A DNA stretch of 64,000 nt from Sulfurimicrobium lacus. GTDB taxonomy: Bacteria > Pseudomonadota > Gammaproteobacteria > Burkholderiales > Sulfuricellaceae. Of the stretch, positions 10,425 to 19,792 are shown piece after piece (the first letter of the stretch is position 1; each line of letters starts with the position of its first letter). Under the pieces are notes generated by a model that searched no databases, had not been told where the DNA came from, and saw only the letters and a program-made list of their open reading frames with translations. The DNA is taken from NCBI RefSeq assembly GCF_011764585.1, contig NZ_AP022853.1, positions 2,277,501-2,341,500 on the forward strand, written 5' to 3'. Both the position numbers and the translations under genes were made by a program.

Positions 10425-13400
10425 TTGAGTGCCGGATTGCCTGTTTCCCGGTTCGCCATCAGATACAGGACGGGCATCAGGAACAGAGACACGAAATTCT
10501 CCATCAGCAGACCGCCGATGGCGGCGATGGCCATGGGTTGCAGCATATCGCCACCGGCCTCCAGCGCCAGCGCCAGGGGCACCAGGCCGATCAGAATGGC
10601 GGTGGTAACCATGATGCGCGGACGCAGGCGCAGCTTCGCCGCTTTGAGCACCGCGTCTCGCACCGGCAAATTATCTTCCTCCTCCAGCACCCGGGCATAA
10701 GTGAACAGCAGCACCCCGGCGTTGACCACCGCCGCCAGGACCACCAGCACACCGATAATGACAGTGGCGCCAAGCGGCTTGCCGGTGAGCAACAACAGGC
10801 CCGCGGAGCCCGCCAGACAGAAAGGCACGCTGCCAAGGATGAGCGCGGGCAGTTTTACGCTGTTGAACTGCACAGCCAGCACGATGAAGGAAAAGAACAC
10901 CGCGAACACCAGAATCAACAGGACGGAGCGGGTCATCTCGCTCATCATTTGCGCCTGGCCGCCGTAGGAAAGTTGATAGCCGGGCGGGACGGTTTCCTTG
11001 GCCATCGCCGACTGGAGTTCGGTCAGCGCCTCGCCCACGCTTACGCCGGCGGCATCGCCGCGCACGATCACCATCTTGACCTGATCCTCGCGTACGATCT
11101 CCACCGGCCCGGTGGCGGGCAGCACTTGCGCCAGGTCGATGAGCCGCACGGAACCGCCTTGGGCGGTATTAATGCGTAAATTTTCCAGATCGCTGCGGTT
11201 GCTCACCCGTGCTTCCGGCACCATCACGCGGATGTCGTAGTCGTAATTCCCCTCGCGCAGGCGGGTGGCGACCGTTCCCGACACCAGTGTGCGCAGGGTA
11301 TCCGCCACGTCGGCTACCGACACGCCCATCTCGGCCGCACGGGCGCGATCCACCTTGACCTGATACTCTGGCTTGGAGAGGTCCATGGCCACGTAGACGT
11401 TGGTAAAGTGTTTCAGCTCGTTCATGGTCTTGGCGATATTGCGCGCCATATCGAACAGTTGCGCCATGTCCGCGCCCTTGATTTTCACCTCGATGTCCGC
11501 ATCGCCCAGTTTGCGCATGCCCTTGACCTTGGTTTGCGCAACCGTGATCTTGCCGCCCGGCGCCGGCACCTTGGCGACGATGGGGCGCAATTCGTCGATA
11601 TATTGCCGGGTACTGATCGCGCGCGCCTCGCGCGGCAGCAGCTGAATGTTGATCTCGCCCTCGTTGGCGATCTCCAGGGTGACAGTCCCCACCGCTTTGC
11701 CGCCGGCCATGGAGAACAGGCTTTCGATGCGCTTGTCGCCGCCGATGCGCTGTTCGATGTCGCGCAGCACCCGGTCGGTTTCGGCCAGCGAGGCGCCGGT
11801 GGGCAGCTTGACCTTGACCAGGATGCGGCCGTCGTCCATCTGCGGCAGGAATTCGCTGCCCAGCTTGACCGCGGCGAACCCGCCCGCCACCGCGGCGACG
11901 ATGAAAACGGCGAGAACCGGATAGCGATAATCGAGCATCCGCTCCAGCCAGCGTCCATAAGTCTGGGTGATGCGGTCGAACAGCGCCTCGAAGCGGCCCT
12001 TGGCTTGGACTTTCGCCGCCCGGCCAAGCAAGGTGGCGGTGAGCATCGGGGTAAGCGTGACGGCAGTGGCGAGGCTGATGAGTACAATTCCGGCGATGAC
12101 CAGGATCAGTTCCCGGAACAGCAGGCTGACCAGCCCCGGCACCAGCAGAAAAGGCACGAACAGGGCAAGAAAGGCCAGCGTCGAGGCGACCACCGCCGGA
12201 CCGATGTCGGCGGTTGCGGTGGTCACCAGTTCGTTGATCGGCTGTTCGGGGTGTTCTTCGCGCTGCCGCGAGATCGCCTCGATCACCAGGATGGAATTGT
12301 CGACCAGCACGCCAATGGCGATCACCAGTCCGCCCAGGGAAAAAATATTGAGCGAGAAACCGGCCACCTTCATGAGGCCGAAATTCATGATGAGAATGAG
12401 CGGCAGCGCCACGGCGATGACCACCACCTGCCGCCAGGAGCCGAGGAACAGCCAGACGATGAGCACCACCAGGATCGCGGCCTCCACCGCCGCGGTTTGC
12501 ACCCCCTTGAGGGCATCCACGACATAGGTGCCCTGGTTTTCCACCATGCCCAGCGTGATACCTTGCGGCAGACCGGCCTTGATTTCGGCCAGGCGTTTGT
12601 CCACGGCGCGCGCCACCTCGACGGTGTTGGCGTCCGCCTGTTTGAGCACCGAGAGCTTGACAGCAGGCTGCCGGTCCAGGCGGGTAATGATGCGCGCTTC
12701 CCGGTGCGAGTCCACCACATCGGCTACGTCGCGCAGATAAACCTTGGCCGCCCCATCGCGCAGCAGCACGATATTGCGAATATCATCCAGCGAGGCGTAT
12801 TCGCCCATCGTGCGGGCAATGATTTCCTGCGGGCCGACGGTCACGCGGCCGCCGAACTGTTCCACGTTTTCCTCGCGCAGACGCTTCAGCACGCCGCTGA
12901 TGGTGAGGCCGTATTTTTCCAGCGCATCAGGCTTCAAGTGAACACGGATCTCGCGTTGCAGGCCGCCGACGATCTCGGTGCCTGCAACGCCGGGCACTGA
13001 AAGTATCTGGTCCTGCAGCCATTCGTCGGTCCAGGTGCGCAGCTTCACCAAGTCGAGGCGGTCGGAACGCACCGTCAGTTGCAGGATCGGGATTTGCGAC
13101 GGGTCGGCCTTGAAAATCACCGGCGGGTCGATGTCCTTGGGCAGTTTGCGCGCCACCCGCGCCAGGGAAGCGGTGGCGTCCTGATAGGCGACATTGATGT
13201 CCACCCCGTAGCCGAAGTTGGCGATCAGGCTGTACATCCCCTCGATGGAGGAGGATTCGAGATAGTCGAGGCCGTCCACCGTCATCATCTGGCGCTCGAT
13301 GGGGTCGGCCAGGCCGCGCTCGATTTCTTCCGGCGTGGCCCCGCTCCAGTAGATGTTGAGCTTGACCATCGGGTAAGTCATGTCCGGCAGAAAATTGACC

Positions 13401-13498
13401 GGCAAGCGCCACAGGCCGTAAAGCCCCAGCACCGCCAGCGCAAGCACGATGGCGCTGGTGGCAAGTCGGCGGCGCACCGAGTAGTCGGTGATCTTCAT
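10406..13498 (-). CDS. RND efflux transporter, inner-membrane permease
   Basis: Proton-driven inner-membrane pump of the AcrB/CzcA superfamily, 1030 residues, with the two-fold repeat of one helix, a large periplasmic loop and five or six helices. The first helix is followed by LPVNFLPDMTYPMVKLNIYW; TM4 has GVLVDNSILVIE, where many drug pumps have two aspartates (VDD); TM10 has VLAAVVNAGVLLF. The metal-pump DFG signature was not found, so a hydrophobic or organic substrate is more likely than a divalent metal. The gene overlaps the adaptor gene by 4 bp at its start, and the truncated ferredoxin copy by 8 bp at its end. With the TolC and adaptor genes it makes a complete tripartite pump. Substrate unknown. 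Confidence 0.9.
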   Translation of the reverse strand: MKITDYSVRRRLATSAIVLALAVLGLYGLWRLPVNFLPDMTYPMVKLNIYWSGATPEEIERGLADPIERQMMTVDGLDYLESSSIEGMYSLIANFGYGVDINVAYQDATASLARVARKLPKDIDPPVIFKADPSQIPILQLTVRSDRLDLVKLRTWTDEWLQDQILSVPGVAGTEIVGGLQREIRVHLKPDALEKYGLTISGVLKRLREENVEQFGGRVTVGPQEIIARTMGEYASLDDIRNIVLLRDGAAKVYLRDVADVVDSHREARIITRLDRQPAVKLSVLKQADANTVEVARAVDKRLAEIKAGLPQGITLGMVENQGTYVVDALKGVQTAAVEAAILVVLIVWLFLGSWRQVVVIAVALPLILIMNFGLMKVAGFSLNIFSLGGLVIAIGVLVDNSILVIEAISRQREEHPEQPINELVTTATADIGPAVVASTLAFLALFVPFLLVPGLVSLLFRELILVIAGIVLISLATAVTLTPMLTATLLGRAAKVQAKGRFEALFDRITQTYGRWLERMLDYRYPVLAVFIVAAVAGGFAAVKLGSEFLPQMDDGRILVKVKLPTGASLAETDRVLRDIEQRIGGDKRIESLFSMAGGKAVGTVTLEIANEGEINIQLLPREARAISTRQYIDELRPIVAKVPAPGGKITVAQTKVKGMRKLGDADIEVKIKGADMAQLFDMARNIAKTMNELKHFTNVYVAMDLSKPEYQVKVDRARAAEMGVSVADVADTLRTLVSGTVATRLREGNYDYDIRVMVPEARVSNRSDLENLRINTAQGGSVRLIDLAQVLPATGPVEIVREDQVKMVIVRGDAAGVSVGEALTELQSAMAKETVPPGYQLSYGGQAQMMSEMTRSVLLILVFAVFFSFIVLAVQFNSVKLPALILGSVPFCLAGSAGLLLLTGKPLGATVIIGVLVVLAAVVNAGVLLFTYARVLEEEDNLPVRDAVLKAAKLRLRPRIMVTTAILIGLVPLALALEAGGDMLQPMAIAAIGGLLMENFVSLFLMPVLYLMANRETGNPALKGEQHA

Positions 13499-14625
13499 GG
13501 CTGCGCGGCCTTGGCTGTGGCCGCATCGGTAGAGGTCTTGGCCGCATCACCCGCTTTCTTGGCGCCAGTGTCCGGCAGTTTCACCGCCGCGCCGTCCTTG
13601 AGTTTTTCCTGGCCGGCGACGATGAGCTTATCGCCTGCATCGAGGCCGCTGACGATGCGCACCCGGCCATCCACCTCGATACCGGTTTCCACCTTGCGCC
13701 GTACCGCCTTGCCGTCCTTCACCACAAAGGCCGCAAAGCCACCGCCGGGAACCGCGACCAGGCTATAGGCCGGCACGGTTATGGCATCAGCAATTGTCTC
13801 TTTCACCAGGTAAGCGCGGGCAAACATGCCGGGCAGCAGCTTGGGCGCATCGGCGATGGTGACTTCAGCGGTGCGGGTATGGGTGCGGGTGTCGAGATAG
13901 GGATAGAGCCTGGTGATGCTGGCGGCAAATCGCTTGCCGGAATAAGCGTCGAGCTCGACCTGCGCCTTCATGCCCAAGGCCAGGCTGGCGGCCTCCTGTT
14001 CCGGCACCGCGAAGCGCACCATGAGACTCCCCGGATCATAGATTTCGGCCAGCGGCGCGCGAGGGGCGACGAAATCGCCGTCGCGCACCTTCACCTTCGA
14101 CACCACTCCTGCCCAGGGCGCCACCACGGCGTAATCCTGCGTGGTCTCCCGCGCCTTGGCGAGCTGGGCACGCGCCCGAATCGCGTTGGCCGCCGCGATG
14201 TCGAGCTGTTCGCCGGGCAACGCGCCAGTTTCCACCAGGCGGCGGGTACGGGCGAGATTATCCTCCTCTTTTTTCAGATCTTCATTCAACGATGCCACCA
14301 GCGCAGTCGCACCTTCCCTGCGTCCGAGGTTGAGCACGGCCTGACCCTTGCCGACGGCATCACCCTCGCGCACCTTGGTACAGCAGATCGGACCTTCGGC
14401 GGGCGACGCCAATTGCGCGATGCGCCCCGCCTCCACCGAACCGGTGAGCGCGATAGTCAAGAGTAATGGCGCCTTCTTCACAATCTCCACCCGGACTGGC
14501 GCAGCTTTCTCGACGGCCTTGGCGGGCGCTGCGGCGTTTTCCGCCTTGCCGCAAGCGCCAAGGGCCAACAGGAAAATCAGGCCGGCAGCCAGAGGTGGCC
14601 TGGCGAAATTGCGATTCGATTTCAT
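13495..14625 (-). CDS. RND efflux periplasmic adaptor (membrane fusion protein)
   Basis: Periplasmic adaptor of 376 residues linking the RND pump to its TolC channel. It begins with a lipoprotein signal (LIFLLALGAC, cysteine near residue 26), then lipoyl and barrel-sandwich halves (LASPAEGPICCTKVREGDAVGKGQ and WAGVVSKVKVRDGDFV) around a helical hairpin, and beta-barrel and membrane-proximal domains. A double cysteine (ICC) in the first lipoyl half is unusual. The C-terminal 30 residues are a low-complexity Ala/Lys/Thr tail. It overlaps both the TolC-family gene and the pump gene by 4 bp, giving tight coupling of the three subunits. Confidence 0.9.
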   Translation of the reverse strand: MKSNRNFARPPLAAGLIFLLALGACGKAENAAAPAKAVEKAAPVRVEIVKKAPLLLTIALTGSVEAGRIAQLASPAEGPICCTKVREGDAVGKGQAVLNLGRREGATALVASLNEDLKKEEDNLARTRRLVETGALPGEQLDIAAANAIRARAQLAKARETTQDYAVVAPWAGVVSKVKVRDGDFVAPRAPLAEIYDPGSLMVRFAVPEQEAASLALGMKAQVELDAYSGKRFAASITRLYPYLDTRTHTRTAEVTIADAPKLLPGMFARAYLVKETIADAITVPAYSLVAVPGGGFAAFVVKDGKAVRRKVETGIEVDGRVRIVSGLDAGDKLIVAGQEKLKDGAAVKLPDTGAKKAGDAAKTSTDAATAKAAQP

Positions 14626-16028
14626 GGCAGATTTTCTCCTGTGGCCAGGGCCAGTTGAGCGGCGGCGGCATTGGCGTCTGCCAGCGCCCGGATGTGGTTG
14701 GTCTGCGCATCCAGCAGCGCCGACTGTGCATCCAGTACGTCCAGCGCAGTGCCGCGCAAAAGAGCGTATTTTTCCTGCTCGATGCGCAGGCTCTCCGTAC
14801 CCAGGTCGATCACCTTGCCGGTGCTGGCGAGCCGCTCCAGGGCGGAAGCCATGTTGGTGTAAGCAGTTGCCACCTCCAGGCGGATTTGCAACTGAAGCTT
14901 GACCAGGCGTTCGCGCTGGGCGCCGAACTTGGCGTTCTCCTCGTCCACCCGCGCGTTGGTGCGGCCGCCTTCATAAAGCGGCATTTCAAAAGTAATCCCG
15001 ATACGGGTCACGTCGTCGTTGGTCTGAAGCCCCGCCGGGTGCTGCGTCGGCTGATTCATGATGCGATTACCTACGCTGCCGACCAGATTGACCGTAGGCT
15101 GGTGACCGGCGCGCGCCGCCTCGACCCGTGCCATCTGCGCTTGGAAATCCGCGCGGGCAGCAAGTGCATCCGGACGGCGCGCCAAGGCTGCCCCGACCAG
15201 CGTTTCGAGGTCTCTGGTTTCGGCTGCGGGCGGGTTCAACGTCCCTGTCAAAACATAGTCGGCGCCCGCCCCCATCAGGTTGAGCAGCGCTTGCCGCTGC
15301 ACATCCAGATTGTTCTTCTCCCGCAACAGGCGCTGGCGGATGTCGGCGAGCTTCACCTCGGTGCGCAGGGCATCCACTTTCGCAGCCTTGCGCCCGGCGA
15401 TGAGCGCATTGACCCGTTCGAGTTGGGAGGTCAGCGTTTCGGCGGAAAAGTTGAGCGATTCGATCAGCCGCACCTGGGCAAGTTGACTGTAGTAGAGGCT
15501 GGAGACGTTATAGACCAGCTCGCCCCTGGAGCGCGCCAGGCGCTGTCCGGCGGAGGCTTCGAGAAGCTCCGCCGCGCGCATTTCGGCAGTGAGCCGTCCG
15601 CCGGTGTATAGCGGCAGGCGCAGCACCAGGTCGGCGGCCAAGATGTTGTCGCCGAATACGCCGGGCTCGCCGTTGTAACGCGCTGCGGTCAGGCGCAGAT
15701 CGTCGCCGTAGCGGGTATAGCCGCCCTCGATGGTGATCCGTGGCAGGAGGGCGCCCTGCGCGGCCTGGGTGCGCGCCGCTGCCGCCTGTCCGTCGAACGA
15801 CGTTGCGGCGACTTCCGGGTTATGCGCGAGCGCATAGGCAATCAGCGATTGCAGGGAGTTGCGGTCTTTTGCCAAGGGCGTTCCGGCAATGGTATTCGCC
15901 GCCAATTCCCCGGACTCGGCCTGCACGTGGCCGGGCATCAATGCCAGGAATATTGAAACAAAAACAAAGCCGGCATTCCGTCGAACACGCTGCGAAATAA
16001 CTCTCCCGCCGATACAGTTGCCGCCCAC
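14622..16028 (-). CDS. TolC family outer-membrane efflux channel
   Basis: Outer-membrane channel protein of the tripartite pump, about 468 residues from the chosen start. A signal peptide (FVFVSIFLALMPGHVQA) precedes two OEP repeats, each with the long helical pattern seen in NSLQSLIAYALAHNPEVAAT and LETLVGAALARRPDALAARADF. I place the start at a GTG six bases after a GAGGAGG sequence; a TTG at 16049 lies before that sequence and is less likely. It is the first gene of the TolC-adaptor-pump operon, so the promoter should be in the 137 bp between here and the DsrE-like gene, where I see no confident promoter boxes. Confidence 0.85.
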   Translation of the reverse strand: MGGNCIGGRVISQRVRRNAGFVFVSIFLALMPGHVQAESGELAANTIAGTPLAKDRNSLQSLIAYALAHNPEVAATSFDGQAAAARTQAAQGALLPRITIEGGYTRYGDDLRLTAARYNGEPGVFGDNILAADLVLRLPLYTGGRLTAEMRAAELLEASAGQRLARSRGELVYNVSSLYYSQLAQVRLIESLNFSAETLTSQLERVNALIAGRKAAKVDALRTEVKLADIRQRLLREKNNLDVQRQALLNLMGAGADYVLTGTLNPPAAETRDLETLVGAALARRPDALAARADFQAQMARVEAARAGHQPTVNLVGSVGNRIMNQPTQHPAGLQTNDDVTRIGITFEMPLYEGGRTNARVDEENAKFGAQRERLVKLQLQIRLEVATAYTNMASALERLASTGKVIDLGTESLRIEQEKYALLRGTALDVLDAQSALLDAQTNHIRALADANAAAAQLALATGENLP

Positions 16029-16165
16029 CACATACCTCCTCAATGTCAAAACCCCGTAACGCGCGTTGCGTCACCGGTTCAAAGCCACCAACCAACCGCT
16101 TTTGCATGCAGTCGATACCGCCACTCTATCGGCGCAAGAATGCGGCTACGCGAGGCGGATGCAGG

Positions 16166-16513
16166 CTAGAAGCTGATGACCGTCGCCCCTTCCAGGGCAT
16201 AGCGCACGAAAGCGTCCCGCGCGTATTCCAACGTGAAGCCCAGGTTCGTGAACTCCTCGGCCTTGCCCATTTTTTCCGCGATGTCGCGACACACATGTAT
16301 CGGCACGCCGCTTTTCGCCAGGGAAACCAGGGTGTCGCGATAGTAGGCGTTAGCCGGATCGGCGAGCGCCTTCTCAGCAGAGCCGAAGACGTAGACTTCC
16401 AGTGCCACGCCATGCTGCTCCTTGACCTGGCGAATGCGTTCGGAAACGTGTGAGCCGGTGGCAAGCGAACTCTCGTCACCATGGAAGATATGTATGACCA
16501 CTTTCTTGGACAT
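16166..16513 (-). CDS. DsrE family sulfur-relay-like protein
   Basis: A 115-residue cytoplasmic protein of the DsrE/YchN fold: beta-strand start MSKKVVIHIFHGDES, a FGSAEKAL turn, and one cysteine in GVPIHVCRDIAEKMG at the position used by DsrE-type sulfur carriers. GGAGG sits a few bases before the ATG. It lies 9 bp after the TauE-family gene, so the two are probably co-transcribed. The single cysteine and the sulfur-related neighbours suggest persulfide handling, but many DsrE-like proteins have no known activity. Confidence 0.75.
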   Translation of the reverse strand: MSKKVVIHIFHGDESSLATGSHVSERIRQVKEQHGVALEVYVFGSAEKALADPANAYYRDTLVSLAKSGVPIHVCRDIAEKMGKAEEFTNLGFTLEYARDAFVRYALEGATVISF

Positions 16514-16522
16514 GATGCCTCC

Positions 16523-17281
16523 TTATTTGGACAGGATTAAAAACAGTTTATACGCCGTCATCACCACGATCAGCACACCGAAAATCTGCTTCAGGCGCTT
16601 GCCGGAAACGAACAGGCTGGTGAGCCGAGCGCCAAGGAAGGAACCGACCGCGCCCACCACGACCAGAACGCCCCCGAGCTGCAAATCCACCTGCATGGTG
16701 GACAGGTGTGGTATGAGCGAAGAGAAGGAAGGCGGCGTCACGGCCACGGCGTTGATGCCGGCAGCGTGCTTGGGTTCATACCCCACCAGGATCAAAGCCG
16801 GCATCAAAAGAAAGCCGGGCCCCACGCCCAAGAGTCCTGCCAGGATCGAGATCGGCACCGCCAGCATGAGCGCGAGCTTCAGATTCGGCGCGACAGGCGC
16901 GGCCGCTGGATCCTTGGGTTTTTCCTTCTGGAACATGCGCCAGGCAAGATAGCCCACCGCGATGAGATAGATGCCCCACAGCCAGGTCTGGGCGGTGTAC
17001 TGCGCGAGCCATGCGCCGAATGGCGCCACCACCGTCGTTACGGCCGCCAGCAGCAGCGCTTCGCGCCACGCCACCAGGCCGCTTTTGGCGAAGCCGAACA
17101 CGGCAAACAATGCGGTCACGCCATTCAGGAACAGGCTCAGGGGCTGCACCTGGTGCACCAAGTCTGCCATGAAGAAGCCGAGAAATGGCACCGCCGCGAA
17201 GGCCACGCCCAAGCCCAGCATGCCGGAAGCCACCGAGAGGATAAATAGCCCGATTGCCATAATCAGAGTTGCGTTTTCCAT
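16523..17281 (-). CDS. TauE/SafE family sulfite/sulfonate exporter
   Basis: A 252-residue membrane protein with eight or so hydrophobic segments in two homologous halves. The second half has LAGLLGVGPGFLLMPALILVG, the family's glycine- and proline-rich signature, and the first half the matching GMLGLGVAFAAVPFLGFF. The family exports sulfite, sulfoacetate or similar anions. GGAG lies eight bases before the ATG at 17281; a second ATG six bases upstream has a poorly spaced site. It is preceded by a small secreted protein and followed by a DsrE-like gene, supporting a role in sulfur oxidation by-product export. Confidence 0.85.
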   Translation of the reverse strand: MENATLIMAIGLFILSVASGMLGLGVAFAAVPFLGFFMADLVHQVQPLSLFLNGVTALFAVFGFAKSGLVAWREALLLAAVTTVVAPFGAWLAQYTAQTWLWGIYLIAVGYLAWRMFQKEKPKDPAAAPVAPNLKLALMLAVPISILAGLLGVGPGFLLMPALILVGYEPKHAAGINAVAVTPPSFSSLIPHLSTMQVDLQLGGVLVVVGAVGSFLGARLTSLFVSGKRLKQIFGVLIVVMTAYKLFLILSK

Positions 17282-17349
17282 GCTCATTCTCCGGGTTAGG
17301 CTAAAAAGCAGCCCGGCAGCAAGCGCCGCCGGGTGGAACTGCGCGAAAA

Positions 17350-17661
17350 TTACTTGAGGAAGCCGCGCGCCTTCATGTTGTCGCAGCCGTAGCGAGAGCC
17401 CATGGCCGGCAGCGTCATGCCTTTCTCCTTGGCCCGTTCTTCCATTTGCTTGTAGTGCTCTTCCTGATAGGCCTTGCACTCATCGTAGGTCTTGAAGCTG
17501 CGCATCTTGGTCTGGTGTTCGGTGCGCTCGGCTGGGGTCATGAGCTGCCAGGCCCAGGTGTTGCCCTTGTTGGCGGCCCAGGGGCCTCTTGCCAGCGCCA
17601 GCCCGGAGGTGGAGAGAATGACGCCGGCCAGGGCGGCGGCGAAGACGGATTTAAGTTTCAT
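17350..17661 (-). CDS. Small secreted protein, 103 aa
   Basis: A signal peptide (MKLKSVFAAALAGVILSTSGLALA) is followed by about 80 polar residues with MTPAERTEHQTKMRSFKTYDECKAY and a second cysteine in SRYGCDNMK; the two cysteines could form a disulfide. The sequence resembles small periplasmic proteins found beside sulfur or metal genes, but I assign no function. AAGGAG eight bases before the ATG sets the start. It sits 68 bp upstream of the TauE-family gene on the same strand. Confidence 0.75.
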   Translation of the reverse strand: MKLKSVFAAALAGVILSTSGLALARGPWAANKGNTWAWQLMTPAERTEHQTKMRSFKTYDECKAYQEEHYKQMEERAKEKGMTLPAMGSRYGCDNMKARGFLK

Positions 17662-17743
17662 AGTCTGCTCCTTTTCAAGTTGAATATCAAGGTGCTGCAA
17701 ACTTTTTCACGCCCAGCCCTAAGCGGCTCACGGCGCCTTTAAA

Positions 17744-19792
17744 CTATAGCACTTTTGCCCGAAGGCCACGCGGCACGTCGGCCTCTTCGCGCACGATCGC
17801 CCTGCCCGACTTCATCGCCACGACGGTCAGGCACCACAGGTTCGGCAAGGCCTGCACCGCAGCCCGCACCGCTTCCTCTGAGTCCGCATGGACGAGCGCG
17901 ACGAGCCGGCGCGGATCGTGTGGGTGGGAAGCGACATGGACGACGAAATCCGCTTGAGGCGAGACATTCTCCGGAAACAGCCGGGCTGCAGCCGGATTGT
18001 CATTTCCGAGCACGATGATGGCATCCGGCCGGGCGGCAGATTCGTCGGCCATGGCGGCTGGGTTCAGCGCCTGCCATGGGCGGTGCGCGGGTTGTTGCCG
18101 TCCCCGTCCGCCGAAAAATTCGGGTCCGGCAAAGCGGGATGCCGTGTCGCCAATCTGCCTTTTCATCACCCGACCTTGCAGTCCGGCGAGCGATTCCACC
18201 AGCGGCGCATAGAGACCCGTACCTTGCGCGTCGGCGACGATGCCGATTGTCTCGCGGGTGAGCAGGCGCTCGATGGTAGGTGGATATTCCGCCTCGGCCA
18301 GGGTACGAAAAAGGTCGAAGCCCTCGTCCACGACGACTTCGACCGGTCGAACGGCAAAGGGCTTGCGCACGGTGAGTGCGGCCTTGCCGAGCCGTATCGT
18401 TTGCCGCGCCGAGGAACCATCGGCGAAACGGATGTTGATCGGCACGTTCAGGCGATAAGGCGGGGTGGACTGCCCGAGCGTGAATTCAAGCTCGAAACCT
18501 TCCGCCACAGCGACGGCACGCACACCGGACAGTGTCAGCATTGGCATATCGGCGCGCTGCAGCCACTGTGCAAAGAATGGCGCGAGGGAGGGGTCGTCTT
18601 GCGGCGCGAAAGCGCGCTCCACTTCTTTCCAGGAAGCAACGCGGAAGCGGTTTTCGGCCACGAAACGTTTCAGCCCCGCAAAAAAGCGCGCATCCCCCAG
18701 TTCTCGCCGCAGCATGTGAAACACCATTCCCGCCTTGGCATAGCCGATAAACTTGGAGGCACGGTCTCCCTTCTCCTCAAACTTCGCCAGCGGGTATGCC
18801 TTGCCGCGCGAGATGTTGTTGCCATACCCGGCGAGCATGCGCCGGCGGCATTTCCAGCCCTCGCCCGCTGCTTCCGCGGAAAGGTAATCGGCAACGTAGA
18901 GCGCCAGCCCCTCGTTCCAGTTGCCACTGCTGTAGTCGGTGAACACGCTGTTGCCGAACCACTGGTGGGCGATTTCGTGGTCGAGGGCGGTATCTTCCCA
19001 GCGTTCGGCGCGGATTTCGTCGCGCCCGAGCACGATGTAGCCGGCCAGGGAATGCGCCCCGGCTGGCGCGTGCTCCACCATTGAGAAACGCCGGTAGGGA
19101 TAAGGCCCCAACAGGCGCTCGAAGCGTTGCAGGTATTCGGCGGCCTTGGCGAGGAAACGCTCGGCATGAGCGGCGTCCTCGGGCAGAAAATAGGCATACA
19201 GGTCGATGTCACGGTATCTGCCACGCTTGACCACGAAACGGTCGGATGCCACCAGGCTGATGCCCTCCGCATGGGGCAGCCGGTGCGGAAAATCGAAGCG
19301 GAATTCCATTCCGCCCGCCAGCACGCGGCGGCGGATGCGATCCGCCTCCGACACCGCCTCCCAGCCGGCGGGAAGCTGCGCCGTGAGGCGATAGCGGAAT
19401 GTTCCCGGTACGACCGGGTACCACTCGCCAGAAAGGACAATGCCGCTTGGCGAAATCTGTTCCGCCCCTTCCAGCGGAAAGGTGGCTTCGTAACGGATCC
19501 GCACGCGGCGGTGCACGGACAGGTTAAGCGTTCCCTGATCGGCCTGCGGAAGAGAAATCGCTTTGCCGTCCACCTCGACCGCCTTCCAGACGAGATCCCC
19601 GCGCGGAATCGTCATCCTGGCCGGGCGCACAGGCATGATTTCCGCCTCACCCAGCACCCGGCCGCCCGGCAGATCGAAGGCCACGGCAAGACGGTATTCC
19701 GCGCTGGCCGCACTCACAGCCGGCGCGACAAGCAGGCACAACAGTACCAGCAGGCGGCGCAGCACGATCGACGGGGCGCCGGGTTCAGGCAT
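17744..19792 (-). CDS. M1 family-like metallopeptidase, secreted
   Basis: A 682-residue exported zinc peptidase. After a signal peptide (VLRRLLVLLCLLVAPAVSA) come a beta-rich N-domain and the gluzincin motif HEIAHQWFG with the downstream glutamate in NWNEGLALY. The spacing between the second histidine and that glutamate is one residue shorter than the usual 18, and the substrate-binding GAMEN motif is replaced by a different segment (AGAHSLAGYIVLG), so this is a divergent member. The C-terminal 150 residues carry no motif I recognise. The ATG overlaps the end of the CDF transporter gene by 8 bp, so the two are likely co-translated. Substrate unknown. Confidence 0.8.
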   Translation of the reverse strand: MPEPGAPSIVLRRLLVLLCLLVAPAVSAASAEYRLAVAFDLPGGRVLGEAEIMPVRPARMTIPRGDLVWKAVEVDGKAISLPQADQGTLNLSVHRRVRIRYEATFPLEGAEQISPSGIVLSGEWYPVVPGTFRYRLTAQLPAGWEAVSEADRIRRRVLAGGMEFRFDFPHRLPHAEGISLVASDRFVVKRGRYRDIDLYAYFLPEDAAHAERFLAKAAEYLQRFERLLGPYPYRRFSMVEHAPAGAHSLAGYIVLGRDEIRAERWEDTALDHEIAHQWFGNSVFTDYSSGNWNEGLALYVADYLSAEAAGEGWKCRRRMLAGYGNNISRGKAYPLAKFEEKGDRASKFIGYAKAGMVFHMLRRELGDARFFAGLKRFVAENRFRVASWKEVERAFAPQDDPSLAPFFAQWLQRADMPMLTLSGVRAVAVAEGFELEFTLGQSTPPYRLNVPINIRFADGSSARQTIRLGKAALTVRKPFAVRPVEVVVDEGFDLFRTLAEAEYPPTIERLLTRETIGIVADAQGTGLYAPLVESLAGLQGRVMKRQIGDTASRFAGPEFFGGRGRQQPAHRPWQALNPAAMADESAARPDAIIVLGNDNPAAARLFPENVSPQADFVVHVASHPHDPRRLVALVHADSEEAVRAAVQALPNLWCLTVVAMKSGRAIVREEADVPRGLRAKVL

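Noticed and set aside
11408-13000. 530-codon plus-strand frame over the RND gene
   Set aside because: Low-complexity His/Asp/Gln-rich shadow of a clear RND transporter on the other strand.
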